64,000 nt of DNA from Aspidapion aeneum (Eukaryota > Arthropoda > Insecta > Coleoptera > Brentidae): contig OY755044.1 of NCBI GenBank assembly GCA_963576565.1, positions 43,652,735 through 43,716,734 of the forward strand, given 5' to 3'. Made by a program: the position numbers and the translations under genes. Below, piece after piece: positions 53,965-63,679 of this stretch. Within the stretch, counting starts at the first letter, position 1, and each line of letters starts with the position of its first letter. The notes beneath the pieces are model-generated. The model saw nothing but the letters and a program-made list of their open reading frames with translations. It was not told the origin of the DNA and searched no databases.

Positions 53965-54380
53965 TAAAAAAAAGGTTGAATTGTATACTAACAACCAAAT
54001 ACCTAGTTGGAAAAGTTGAAGAAGCAGTTTTTTGAGAACATTCTTTTTTGCAATCGTCTGGATCTCTATTTTTTGCCGTAGAAAAATAATGAATGAAAAT
54101 TTAGTCTTTCGCAAGTCTTTAAGATACACTTGAATTTCTATTATCACAAAAATATAGCCTATATACTTTGTGCTATTATTTTAAATAAAATATAAAGTGG
54201 TGTTTTTTTTTAAAGAAACTTGGAAGTATTATCCAAAAAATATTTTAAAAAATTAATAATAATTGGATCATTTAGTGAATTTTTTCGCCTATTTGAACCA
54301 GACTTTAGAATCTAGTTAAAAAATACTCTGCCAGTATATGGGTACCTAAGCTCACACTAGGTACTATAGTTATAGTGTTC
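53965..54380. other. AT-rich stretch, no gene
   Basis: Short frame 53953-54147 without motifs. AGCTCACACTA appears near 54350 and again in complement further on. Confidence 0.45.
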
Positions 54381-54424
54381 GTGTGAGCTCACGGTCCGTA
54401 TGTTTACGGACCGTGGTGTGAGCT
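54381..54424. mobile_element. 26-bp palindrome with 9-bp direct repeats
   Basis: Positions 54390-54415 read CACGGTCCGTA, TGTT, TACGGACCGTG, exactly flanked by GTGTGAGCT (54381-54389 and 54416-54424). It resembles the 7-bp footprint set in layout and in its CACGG ends but has a different inner sequence. Confidence 0.65.
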
Positions 54425-54452
54425 AATATAACTAAAATCTGAAATATATTTT

Positions 54453-54780
54453 ATTCAACTCCAGGCTCAATTACCTTTCGTTTGATACCACACAAGCCAT
54501 GTTTTAACTTAAACTCTAATTTTTGAAATCTACCCCCACACTTTTTTTTTAAACCAAAATGTATTTTGTTTAACTCCAGACTCAATAACCTTTCGTTTGA
54601 TATCACACACGACATATTTTCACTTAAACTCTATTTTTTGAAATCTACCCCCACCCTTTTTTTAAACTAAAATTAATTTTGTTATTCTGTTTAACTCCAG
54701 ACTCAATTACCTTTCGTTTGATATCATACAGGCCATATTTTCACATAAACTCTAATTTTTGAAATCTACCCCCACCCTGT
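54453..54780. repeat. Tandem repeat, three units of about 110-120 bp
   Basis: Each unit has ACCTTTCGTTTGATA near the start, ACTTAAACTCTA in the middle and TTGAAATCTACCCCCACCC at the end. Confidence 0.8.
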
Positions 54781-54810
54781 TATTTGGCTTGTGATTGATG
54801 GATTTCGTCA

Positions 54811-54846
54811 GGCAGGCAGGCAGGCAGGCAGGCAGACAGACAGACG
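54811..54846. repeat. GGCA/GACA microsatellite
   Basis: About six CAGG units, then three CAGA units. It follows the preceding tandem repeat closely. Confidence 0.85.
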
Positions 54847-54982
54847 GCGCAACAAAAAAGTTTCAAAATCATCTGAAACGCAAAGATATATAAAAAATTT
54901 TGAAATCGGAGCAACTTTTTTTTTCTCGAAAAAATTAGGGTCACCATAGCTCACACTACGACTACTAGGGCCGATACAATAT

Positions 54983-55853
54983 AAATATACAGGGTGTCTC
55001 TAAAAGGTCTGTACAAAATCTTAGCACATATTTCTGAGGTCAAAATAAGTCGATTTGATGCAAATTACCTTAGTCCAAAATTGCTCCGTTTCAGAGATAC
55101 AGGGTGGTGAATTTAAAAATTAAAGGTAAAGGTACCAGCATAATGTTTTCAATAATAATATCACAATAAAAAAAAAATTGCCTGCAAAATTTTCGAAGTT
55201 TGTTGCTTTTCGGCAATTTCGCGAATGACATTTTTGACAACATCCCTAGCCGTGAGACGAGTGATTTTATCAAAAATTTCAAGAGCGAAATTGCCAAAAA
55301 GCAACAAACTTGAATAAAGCTTTGAAAACAGTAGTCAACAGAAAACTGGCCGATGCTATGATATTCTGCCAGTGTAAAACACTACTGAAATAGTCATTCA
55401 AAATAATTTCAGTATTCCGTTGCGGCATCGAACACTAAAAACGGAAGTATCTCGAAAACGACTTACCTTAGCGCAGTTAACGAGAGTACCTTTTTGGCTT
55501 AAAAAGATTCAGGAAAATATTTTCATACCAAAAAAAGTTAAAAGTTACACTGAGAAAAAAGTTTTTAAACTAAAAAAAAGAGCATTGTGAAGCGCCCTCT
55601 AACGGCCACAGTGAAAAGGTATCCATATTTGAGTTTCGCATCCCAAAAAACCCCCGAGTACCAATTTTTAAAGTAATGCATGGAGAAATGTTCATAAATT
55701 TTAAGACAATCTATTTTTAATTTTTAAAATTACCACCCTGTATCTCTGAAACAGAGTAATTTCGGACTAAGCTAAGTTGCTTTAAATTGACTTATTTTGG
55801 CCTCAGGAATATGTGCTAAAATTTTGTACAAACGTTTTAGAGACACCCTGTAT
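54983..55853. repeat. Foldback element, ACAGGGTGTCTC ends
   Basis: ACAGGGTGTCTCTAAAAGGT on the left and its complement near 55853 are the outer ends. Each arm also includes TTAGCACATATTTCTGAGG and CAGAGATACAGGGTGG. The interior contains AAATTGCCAAAAAGCAACAA-type inverted pairs. The closest named type is a non-autonomous Tc1/mariner-like element, by inference. Confidence 0.75.
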
Positions 55854-55997
55854 TTACAAATATACTAATGACAGCATTATCCGAACCAATTCTCGGGCAT
55901 TATACAAGAAAAGTAAATGGGTTTACTCATGCATCTCTGTTTCGGAGAATTACGTAAGCAGATAACTATGATAAAACGCAGACGGACTACACAGTTT

Positions 55998-56340
55998 AAC
56001 TCCTAATTTATAAGTTGCCGTTCGTTAAAGTTGGGCAAAGTTCGGCCTTGCCGTTCGCGAAAGTTGGAGATAATTCATCTTTATCTTTCGCCGTTAGAGA
56101 TTCGTAGTCGGCCACGTACGTCACACTTAGTTGGTTTATTTTTGTATTTGCCTTTTATTTTTTACGACAAAAGCTAAGTCAGAAAAGGTTAGAAGCTCTA
56201 TTTTAAACAAAAAAACGATGAAAATAACAATTTTTTTAGGTTATTATTACCGAACGGTTGCGAACGGAAGACGGCAACCTATAAATGCTAAAATCCGTCT
56301 ACGAACTGTGAACCGTGAACGGCAACTTATAAATCAGGGG
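55998..56340. mobile_element. MITE with TTTATAAGTTGCCGTTCG ends
   Basis: TAATTTATAAGTTGCCGTTC near 56005 is mirrored near 56313-56337. The interior is GAACGG-rich. The frame 56131-56343 is chance. Confidence 0.65.
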
Positions 56341-56465
56341 TAAATCAATGTTCGAAGATTCAAACAAATAATTAAGAAAATATGAAAACATTGTAATTTA
56401 TAATTATTATTAACCAATATTGTTTTTCATTAAATTATTTATTTTTATTCATCTGTTCGGTATTA

Positions 56466-56700
56466 TAAATTAGATTTTGATCTGGAAACGCTTTTTGAGG
56501 TCCCTATTGGATACAGAATATGTATTTTTGGCGCAGTAATTATGGGCTGCGCGGTATTTGTTTGTGCACTGTAATTCGGTTGTGCGGTTTTTGCTTTAGT
56601 ACCTTGCACAATAATTTTTGCGCGGTTTACTATTTTACGCGATAAAACCTTGCAAGATTATTTTAGCACGGTTTGTGCTGCGCAGTTTTTCTTGAGCGGT
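56466..56700. repeat. GCGCGGTTTTT-rich dispersed repeat, copy B
   Basis: Same orientation as 47031-47205, including GAAACGCTTTTT, TATGTATTTTTGGCGCAGTA and TTTACTATTTTACGCG, with an inserted extra stretch of G/T-rich units. Confidence 0.7.
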
Positions 56701-57240
56701 AAAAATCTTGCATAGTATTTGTTTGCGCTGTATTTTTTTTGCCATTTCTGTGATTTAAAATTCTAGTTTTTGAAGGTTGTTTTGTAAAAGTGACTGACAC
56801 CAACCAAATTTTTTAGTGACTTATAGAATGGATCGTGCTTATGACACACACAAACTTTTCTTAATTTTAAATTATTAAAAAAGATGAATGAATGAAATGT
56901 ATTTTTGAAGTATTTTGCTAGAACCAGTGTTCTTGAATTCCGAAGTAAAGCCGATCATACACAAAAATGCATAGCGCACATAGCATGGCGCATAGAAGTT
57001 CAACCTTATGGACTTTTCTTATGCAAAACCAATATGGCCGCTGCTATTCGATCGCTGATTGGTTGATAGCCCCATGCTACGCGTTATGCATCATGCTACG
57101 GAGGTGTGTGTTTAGATACATCGTTTTGTAGACAATTTCAATACCTTTTAAAGAGTTTCTAAAATTTTTACAGGTTGATTATTTTACTCATAAAATGTAA
57201 AAAACATAGCAGATGTTCCGTAAAAATCCTCAGATTAAGG
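56701..57240. other. No gene recognised
   Basis: A short inverted pair, TGCATAGCGCACATAGCATG and its near complement (56967-57110), may be a small MITE. Nothing else. Confidence 0.4.
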
Positions 57241-57363
57241 GCCGGTTTCTCAATAGAGGGTTAGCCCTGACCTGTGGGTTAAACAAAGAGATGACTGAAA
57301 TATTTACCACATGCTAAAAAAAGACAGCTATCAAAGATAACCCACGGGTCAGTGCTAACCCAC
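57241..57363. repeat. Inverted-repeat relic starting GGGCCGGTTTCTCAAT
   Basis: GGGCCGGTTTCTCAATAGAG starts the unit, and GGGTTAGCCCTGACC is mirrored by GGGTCAGTGCTAACCC at the end. The same terminus closes the first repeat in this window near 3797. Confidence 0.55.
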
Positions 57364-57364
57364 T

Positions 57365-58412
57365 AAACAGAAAAACATTTTAATAATGTCAAAATAATGT
57401 TTAATTTAAAAACATAACGTTAGGTTGGATGCATAGACCAATGACAGAGGTTGGATGTTAGTTCTAACGTCATATTCACAGTGAAAAAGAAGCTTAATAA
57501 CCCGTTTTCTGACGTTAGAAAAATAATCTTATGTTTTTATAACCTTTTTTTAAAGTGTTTTTCGAACGTTAAAAAAATACTGATTTTTAACAGTGAAAAA
57601 GAAATGTTTTTCTGACATTGAAAAATAAATGTTTGTTTTAACAATGAAAAAAGTATATTTTTTCCAAATATCTCTAAGATAAGGTAACATAAATCACGTA
57701 AATAAAATTCTTCTATTTTGGAAACGCAGGGCAGCAACAGTCTGTTGAGGTCTTCGTGAACTCGACACTCAGTAAAGGGAATTCGGATCCGTAGCTCCTG
57801 AAAATAAAATTTAAAATTCTTTGTAAACAATAATTTTGTAGTAAGTGCCTCGCTACGAGGCCAAACGAATGCCTCGTTCTCATTCATGTTCAAGTGAATA
57901 CAAGGCAAACATATTCAACTGATTGCTCGTTTGAAATTCGAACTCTGATCGGATGGGGTTCCGTGCCGAGGCATGCGTTTGGTCCCGCTGCGAGGCTTGA
58001 GAATTCTGCCTCAAATGAATACGCGGTTTAAGGTTCGGCGGCTAATCATTCGCCGTGAATTGTCGCATTCCCTGTCTGATTAACTGTAACATAGGTATGC
58101 GATATTCCATACAAAACAATTTTTTTACTTTTGTTTACTTTTCTTACCTAATTTTGTGATGCTTCATTTAAATCACTGCATACAATTTGTTGTTCTTTAA
58201 CTATACCATCTTCTCCACATAACTGGTGTATATTCCTATCCAAATATGTATTCACTATCATTATTAATAATTGTGCTTTAAATCTGCCATGTTTGTTTCT
58301 ACAAAAGGTAAATATTTTAACCAAAATTGCACAAAGCGTATCTGCTCCCGACTCGTATGAACTCGCAGCGAAAAGCAACTAAAAATGGCGATGGCCCGTT
58401 CTGGTAGTGACC
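57365..58412 (-). repeat. Dispersed 1-kb unit with exon-like structure, copy B
   Basis: Reverse-complement relative of 40690-41680. The minus-strand frame at 58148-58378 (MLFAASSYESGADTLCAILV) corresponds to the first open block, and CGTGAACTCGACACTCAG (near 57754) to the second. The same splice-like junctions, GTAAGAAAAG and TTTTATTTTCAG, are kept. The minus-strand frame 57537-57908 spans the second block and its downstream repeats. Confidence 0.55.
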
Positions 58413-58424
58413 CTAAGGGGAACT

Positions 58425-58461
58425 AGGGTCACTGCATCCTGGAAGCCTGGTGTCTCCCAGG
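58425..58461. mobile_element. Half copy of the AGGGTCACTGCATCC element
   Basis: AGGGTCACTGCATCCTGGAA through GTCTCCCAGG is the longer arm of the 44787-44849 palindrome. Ten bases upstream (58405-58414) the complementary end TAGTGACCCT appears, so two termini lie 10 bp apart, facing outward. Confidence 0.6.
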
Positions 58462-60059
58462 GGTAGCGACACGAGTGTCAAAACCGTATATTCCATAGAC
58501 GTTCGTGAAAAATACTCATTTTTATACAGTCTGGGAAAAAAAAATGTTTTAATAAAACTTTAAAAAAACTCGTTTTTATACAGCTTAAGAAATAAAAAAT
58601 ATGTTCCTTAAGTTTTTAGGTTATGAATATTTATTGTAGGTATATTTATTGTTAAAAATCATTTTCTTTTAAATATTATTTGTGTTTTTTGTGTAAAAAT
58701 AATACGTAATAAATAAACAAACAGGATAGAAATACATTTGTATGTTAAATGTTTATTAATACTATATAATATATCAAAGGACAAAATTGTTTAGTTTATT
58801 TTTCAAGTTTTTTTTCTCTATTTTTTCGGTGTTTTTAGGTTTTGTGGTTCTTTTTTAGTCACTTTTTATCCCGATTTTTACATTTTATCAAAAGACAAAA
58901 AAAAAGCCCAAAAACTGTTCGAGTTTTAGTAACGTTAGGCTTTAGTTACTTATAATTTTATAGTACATTTCATATAAATATCTTAATATTATTGTTCGAA
59001 AGCACAAACTTCGAAAATCATTTTCTTCAAACCGAAAATTGTTCGAAAACATTTTCTTCGAACAAAAGATTATTCGAAAACGTTTTCTTCGAAAGGAAAA
59101 TTGTTCGAAAACGTTTTCTTCAAACAGAAATTTTTCGAAATCATTTTCTTTGAACGAAAATTTGTTTGAAAATATTATTTTAAAATGGAAATTTGTTCAA
59201 AAACATTTCATTGAAAACAAATTTTTCGAAAAAAAAAATTTTAGACCTGGCTTGCCAAACTTAACACAACTCATATAGTTCGACTAATGGAGTCTTTTTC
59301 TAACAAACTTCCCTGACTTCTTTCCCGGAATCCTAGAGGGTGTGAAACCAAAACGAACCAACCGAAACCTATTTTCGAAAAATGATTTCCCTAAATTAGC
59401 TTTCCGGTCCTCATTTTGGAATGTTGAAATCGGTGTTACTCTAACCTTTCTCAATTGAGCACATCAGGGGGTATCTGGACCGGTTCGGATACGTTTGCGA
59501 TCAATTGACAAAGTTTAGGAAAATACCAATTTCGACCTTCCAAAAGGAGGAAAGTACACAAATTTTCAGACAGTTTACGATCCCGGGAAAGAAGTCAGGG
59601 TTTTTTTGAAAAAATATGTTAGAAAGACCTTGCCTTAGTCAAACTATATGAATTGTGTAAGTTTTGGAAATCCAGGCTAGAGCGTCTTTTTTCGAAAAAC
59701 TTGCTTTCGAAGAAAATGTTTTCTATTCGAAGAAAATGTTTTTGAACAACTATTGCTTACGAACAAATTTCCGTTCGAATACAAATTTCCGTTCAAAAAA
59801 ATGGTGTTCGAACAAATTTCAGTTTGAAAAACATTTTTTCGAACAATTTCCGTTTGAAAAAAATGTTTTCGAACAAATTTCCGAAAGAGGATAATTTTTT
59901 CGAACAATTTTCCGTTCGAAGAAATGGTTTTCGAACAAATTTTCGTTAAAAAAAAATGTTTTCAAACAAATTTCCATTAGAAGAAATTGTTTTCATAAAA
60001 ATTTTCGTTCAAAGAAAATGTTTTGGAACAAAGTTCTGCGACCCGTCGTGTTGCTACCC
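58461..60059. mobile_element. Foldback transposon with TTCGAA-array arms
   Basis: The ends GGGTAGCGACACGA (58461) and TCGTGTTGCTACCC (to 60059) are inverted with one mismatch. Inner arms are arrays of degenerate units like TTCGAAAACATTTTCTTCGA at about 59000-59235 and, reversed, at about 59690-60035. A central inverted pair (CCCTGACTTCTTTCCCGG near 59310, complement near 59580) closes the loop. Frames at 59039-59278 and 59664-59907 are artefacts of the arrays. Confidence 0.75.
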
Positions 60060-60164
60060 AAAAAAATACCTAGAGATGGTAAATAAAAATTCTTAGACCT
60101 TGAGTTTTTATTGGATGTTGATTTTTTAAAACTTACTTCTACTTTGTTTTGCAATCATTACAGT

Positions 60165-60285
60165 GTAGCTACTTTCGATCTTTGTTTGGGCCTTTTGTTT
60201 TTCAATCTTTTGTATTTTCGACCTTTGTACTTTCGAACTTTTGTATTTTCGATTTTTTGTACTTTTGACCTTTTCTTCGCAGCCC
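60165..60285. repeat. GGTCGAAAGTAC array, reversed
   Basis: About seven degenerate units (TTTCGACCTTTGTACTTTCG type) matching the 5847-6135 array. Confidence 0.7.
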
Positions 60286-60289
60286 GCTT

Positions 60290-61222
60290 TTTTTTGAACA
60301 CTAATAAAAATAATAGTAGGTATATTATAAACCTGGAGCGTACAGTGTTTACTTTTAATCCCACGGCAGGAATTTTCATGCTCGACCGGAAGGAAGGCTA
60401 TAATTTTCTAAATGACTAAAAGGGACTTTAATGCCAAGGTTTATTTTTATATACTATAAAAATAATAATAATCATAAACTAAATCAGGGCTATCAAATTG
60501 GACGGGCCACGATCCTTTACTTTGTTGACGTCACATCCGGGGCTGATTTTTTTTTGATGGTCACGTCACGACACAGCTGATTGTCTTTAAAATATTGAAG
60601 TTGAAATGACGGTTCAAGAATAATTGATTTTTTTTTAAATAAAGCTGGTTTATAGATTTTTTTTAGTATATTCTTGCAGAACAATTTTTTTTAAATGTAT
60701 AGTAATCCTTAATTTTTTTTAAATTAAATTTAAAACAGAAGCGATTATGACAAATACAGATGACAAAGTCAGATACTTGTCAAATATAACAGTTGGCATG
60801 CGGTACATGGCGGGTAATTTGAATTCAAAATAAAAAATCCTAAATGTTGAAGATTTTAACCTTTTAGTCCACTTGCATCCTTACAAAAGTTTGGTGGAAT
60901 ATGAGGATAGTGTCTGAGAATATTTGACCGAAATTTTGCGGAAATCTGTGGTGCCATTTTGAAAATATCATAAAAACACGTCTGACCTCCCATAAGACCC
61001 AATGTAAAAGTCAGCCCCCGGACAACAGCTGATTTTTTCAGGGTCGTGGCCTGTATTTTTTTGTTGGCCTTGACTAAATAAATACCGTACTGTAGTTTTA
61101 GCATATCAACCCCCCCGTATATAATAAAACAGTGGGCAGTGATAGTTGTCATGGAATTACATTAAACAAAAGTCAGTCAGATGCTAACAAACAATGTGGA
61201 AAAAATAATATTTTTGCAATTC
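60290..61222. other. No gene recognised
   Basis: Short frames (60111-60419, 60856-61152 minus) lack motifs. TGACGTCA-like and GTCACGTCACGAC sequences near 60520-60570 are isolated. Nothing supported. Confidence 0.45.
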
Positions 61223-61316
61223 AGGGACTAAAAACGCATTTTAGTCCCTCATTTTAGGGACTAAAATAGTACTTTTTATCCCGGGGACTAAAATATTTTA
61301 GTCCCTGGACCCGAAT
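61223..61316. repeat. GGGACTAAAA hairpin cluster A
   Basis: AGGGACTAAAA and its complement TTTTAGTCCC occur about three times in each orientation in 94 bases. Related hairpins lie at 62990-63090 and about 63580-63655, on the far side of the recombinase gene. Confidence 0.65.
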
Positions 61317-61418
61317 TCGTGGTTTTTCAAATTTTGTATTTTTGTATTTGGGAGCATCTAAAAATAGGCCTATACACTATCAAAATAAACTACCTAGCCT
61401 AATCTATACATTCCTACG

Positions 61419-62699
61419 TTATTTGACATTATTATTGTTTGTTATATTGATATTCAAAATAGCGCCGCTACAGCCAACTAAATGAATCAATGATCGTGGA
61501 TCTGAATCGATTTCGCTTCGCTGTTGGTTGAGGTTGATGTTTTGCAGTGGAGATCCGAAAATTGCTGGTTCGGTGTGATCAGTGCTGCTGTCTTCGTTGA
61601 TTGTGGGTTCTGGAAAATTGCATACTGTTACGGTACGTGATTGGCCTTGGCTTTTATGACTCTTGAAATCTGTCCTCAAGTTTTGACTGAATATTTTATC
61701 CGCCACATTTTTTTTGTTTTCGATTGATTGCTCAACATACCCTTCAGCAACGGTAGCACTTTTCCAACCACCGTGTCTTTTGAGCTGGTCAATATTCGCT
61801 CCAGAATCTGCTAAAAGGGAAGCAGAGGTACGCCTGAAGCAGTGTCCTGTGTATGAAACGGCCTCTGGCAGGTTCAGGAAGGCAGCTATTTTTCGCGGGA
61901 AAAGCCCAAAAGTATTCTTTCCAACAGGTTGTGATAAACATTTGCCGTCTTTATATATCTCAGAGCCATGTAGGATTTACAGATTTTCACTACGTCTGTA
62001 GCGTTGCTTTCTTTGGAGTTCTTCACTATGAAGCATCGGTCAGTTTGATTTTTCGTGTTTCGAACTGTGACAACAAGATGAAAATCTTGGATTTGAACAT
62101 CTTCATTCTGTAGCTGGCACAGTTCAACACCCCTGCATGCACCGGCAACTCCCATTATCAACGCCACCTGGAAAAAAAAAGATTTTTTAGTTACTAAGTA
62201 GCAATACAATTTTTTGTACAAACTACGTAACCTGATAGCAACAAATGATATTTCGAATCAGTGACGTTAACATGGTTCAAAATAATGTAAAAACAGTTCA
62301 CTTTACCTTGATCATCAAATATTCTTGATTTGGTGCTTCCTGGAGGAACTGCTGGATATGATCCATGTCCAGTATTCGAGACTTCTTTGGGCGGTAGCCA
62401 TCCCCATTTCTTTTCAAAAATGCCTTTAATTTTGAATATTTTCCAATGTCCAAACTTTTTTCAACGATCAGCTTTGATTTAATCATTGAATAATGTGACC
62501 AAACCGTTGAAGCCTTCAAATTTTTCGCATGATGGAAGAAATATGCAAGAATTACCTTCTCCTGTGTAACATAAGCAACATCCTTAGCTTGACACCAATC
62601 CAGGAAATGTTTGTATTGTTTTTCATATATTTTCTCCGATTTAGCGGGCAGCAGTGCCTTCACTGCCTCTGCGGCAGCTGTATCAATATCAATATCCAT
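61419..62699 (-). pseudogene. Crypton-type tyrosine recombinase, two exons, one frameshift
   Basis: Exon 1 starts at the ATG at 62699 (MDIDIDTAAAEAVKALL) and carries the SAM-like N-terminal part (YEKQYKHFLDWCQAKDV). Donor AAG|GTAAAGT lies at 62307/62306 and acceptor TTTCCAG|GTGG at 62168/62167, giving a 139-bp intron in phase 0. Exon 2 begins VALIMGVAGACRGVELCQL, with the first catalytic arginine. A later frame holds YTGHCFRRTSASLLADSGA (HxxR), LKRHGGWKSATV and AEGYVEQSI (tyrosine nucleophile). A frameshift near 61960, with about ten residues missing, separates them. A tail ending VGCSGAILNINITNNNN closes at 61419. This layout (tyrosine recombinase, no RT) fits Crypton elements or a domesticated relative. 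Confidence 0.82.
62168..62306 (-). other. Intron of the tyrosine recombinase gene
   Basis: GTAAAG at the 5' end and a T-rich stretch then CCAG at the 3' end, minus strand. Removing it keeps the frame (MIK joined to VALIMG). It is the only intron in the window supported by reading-frame continuity on both sides. Confidence 0.8.
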
Positions 62700-62989
62700 T
62701 TTTTTTACTTTTAGGAACGCACTAGCAAATCGCAGAAATCTCCACGGCGTTGTTTGTATTTTAACAGTTATTTTATGGTACCTTGACAACACCCTGACAT
62801 CCAAGTATTATCCAAGGCTATCTAAGAAATATCAACTGACTTAACGTCAGAGAATGAATGGTACTTTATTGGTTGTCACATTTTATAGGCCAATCAATAG
62901 TGCAGTGGAGATGACTTTCTTTTCGAAAAATTTAATTAAAAATTTGAATGAAACTATGCCCAGAATTACAAAAAATAGTATATATACCA

Positions 62990-63090
62990 CTTGACTAAAG
63001 TGTCTTTTTATCCCTCAGCGAATTGTAGCCCTCCCTGCGGTCGGGCTACAAACATTTCGCCTCGGGATAAAAAGTATCACTTTAGTCCCT
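62990..63090. repeat. Hairpin B: AAAGTGTCTTTTTATCCC type
   Basis: ACTAAAGTGTCTTTTTATCC pairs with GGATAAAAAGTATCACTTTA. Inside is a second hairpin, GTAGCCC to GGGCTAC, around CTCCCTGCGGTC. Shares the TTTAGTCCC end with cluster A. Confidence 0.65.
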
Positions 63091-63202
63091 GGATATATAA
63101 TTTACTATTATTTCATAACAAACTAAATAAGTTTAGTCGAGAAAAAGTTTGAATTACATTTCTCGAAGATGGAACAAACAAGGGACCAAAAAATAAAGCA
63201 TA

Positions 63203-63230
63203 TTCTTTTTGTTAGGTGATCCGTGTTCTT
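63203..63230. mobile_element. Footprint 9: single-ended 18-bp copy
   Basis: TTTGTTAGGTGATCCGTG (63208-63225) lies between TTCTT and TTCTT, a 5-bp match; extending to seven gives mismatches. The same 18 bases as at 49181-49198. Confidence 0.6.
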
Positions 63231-63679
63231 ACTTTGAGATGGGCATGGAAAAGGCCACCGAAGAAAGCAGCTTTCAGTACCGAAAATGATGCAATAAACA
63301 GAATTTCGAAAATTTCACCGTTTCCTGGTTTACATTCTGGAGAAGTCTAGAAAGTTAAATGCTTCGTTTATATGGAAGCAATATTCTATGCCGAAGAACA
63401 CAATAACAATCGAAACGAACCAACTCATCAGCAAAGTACAGTAAGCTTACGGCAAGATGGAAGCAACAAAATAATCGTTATCGTGTATATATCTTGATTC
63501 CTTTTTGTTTTTTGTATTATGATAAAATAAAAAAATCCAAAAACCTATATTTTGCCTTTATGGTTTTAAAGAAATTACTTTTAATCACTGGGGACAAGAA
63601 ATACTACCTTAGCCCATGAAAAAAGGGATTAAACGTACACTTTTATTCCCTAGAGACATGCACACTACACAAATTGTGA
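63231..63679. other. No gene; a third TTTTAGTCCC-type segment
   Basis: AAAAGGGATTAAACGTACAC and TTTTATTCCCTAGAG near 63622-63655 resemble the hairpins beside the recombinase gene. No frame of note. Confidence 0.45.

Noticed and set aside
59000..60035. Regular TTCGAA units considered as a CRISPR-like array
   Set aside because: Units are contiguous and degenerate with no unique spacers of fixed length, and the arrays are mirrored within an inverted-repeat element in a eukaryotic setting.
61714..62113. Plus-strand frames over the recombinase gene
   Set aside because: The minus strand carries the recognisable catalytic motifs; the plus-strand frames are shadows.
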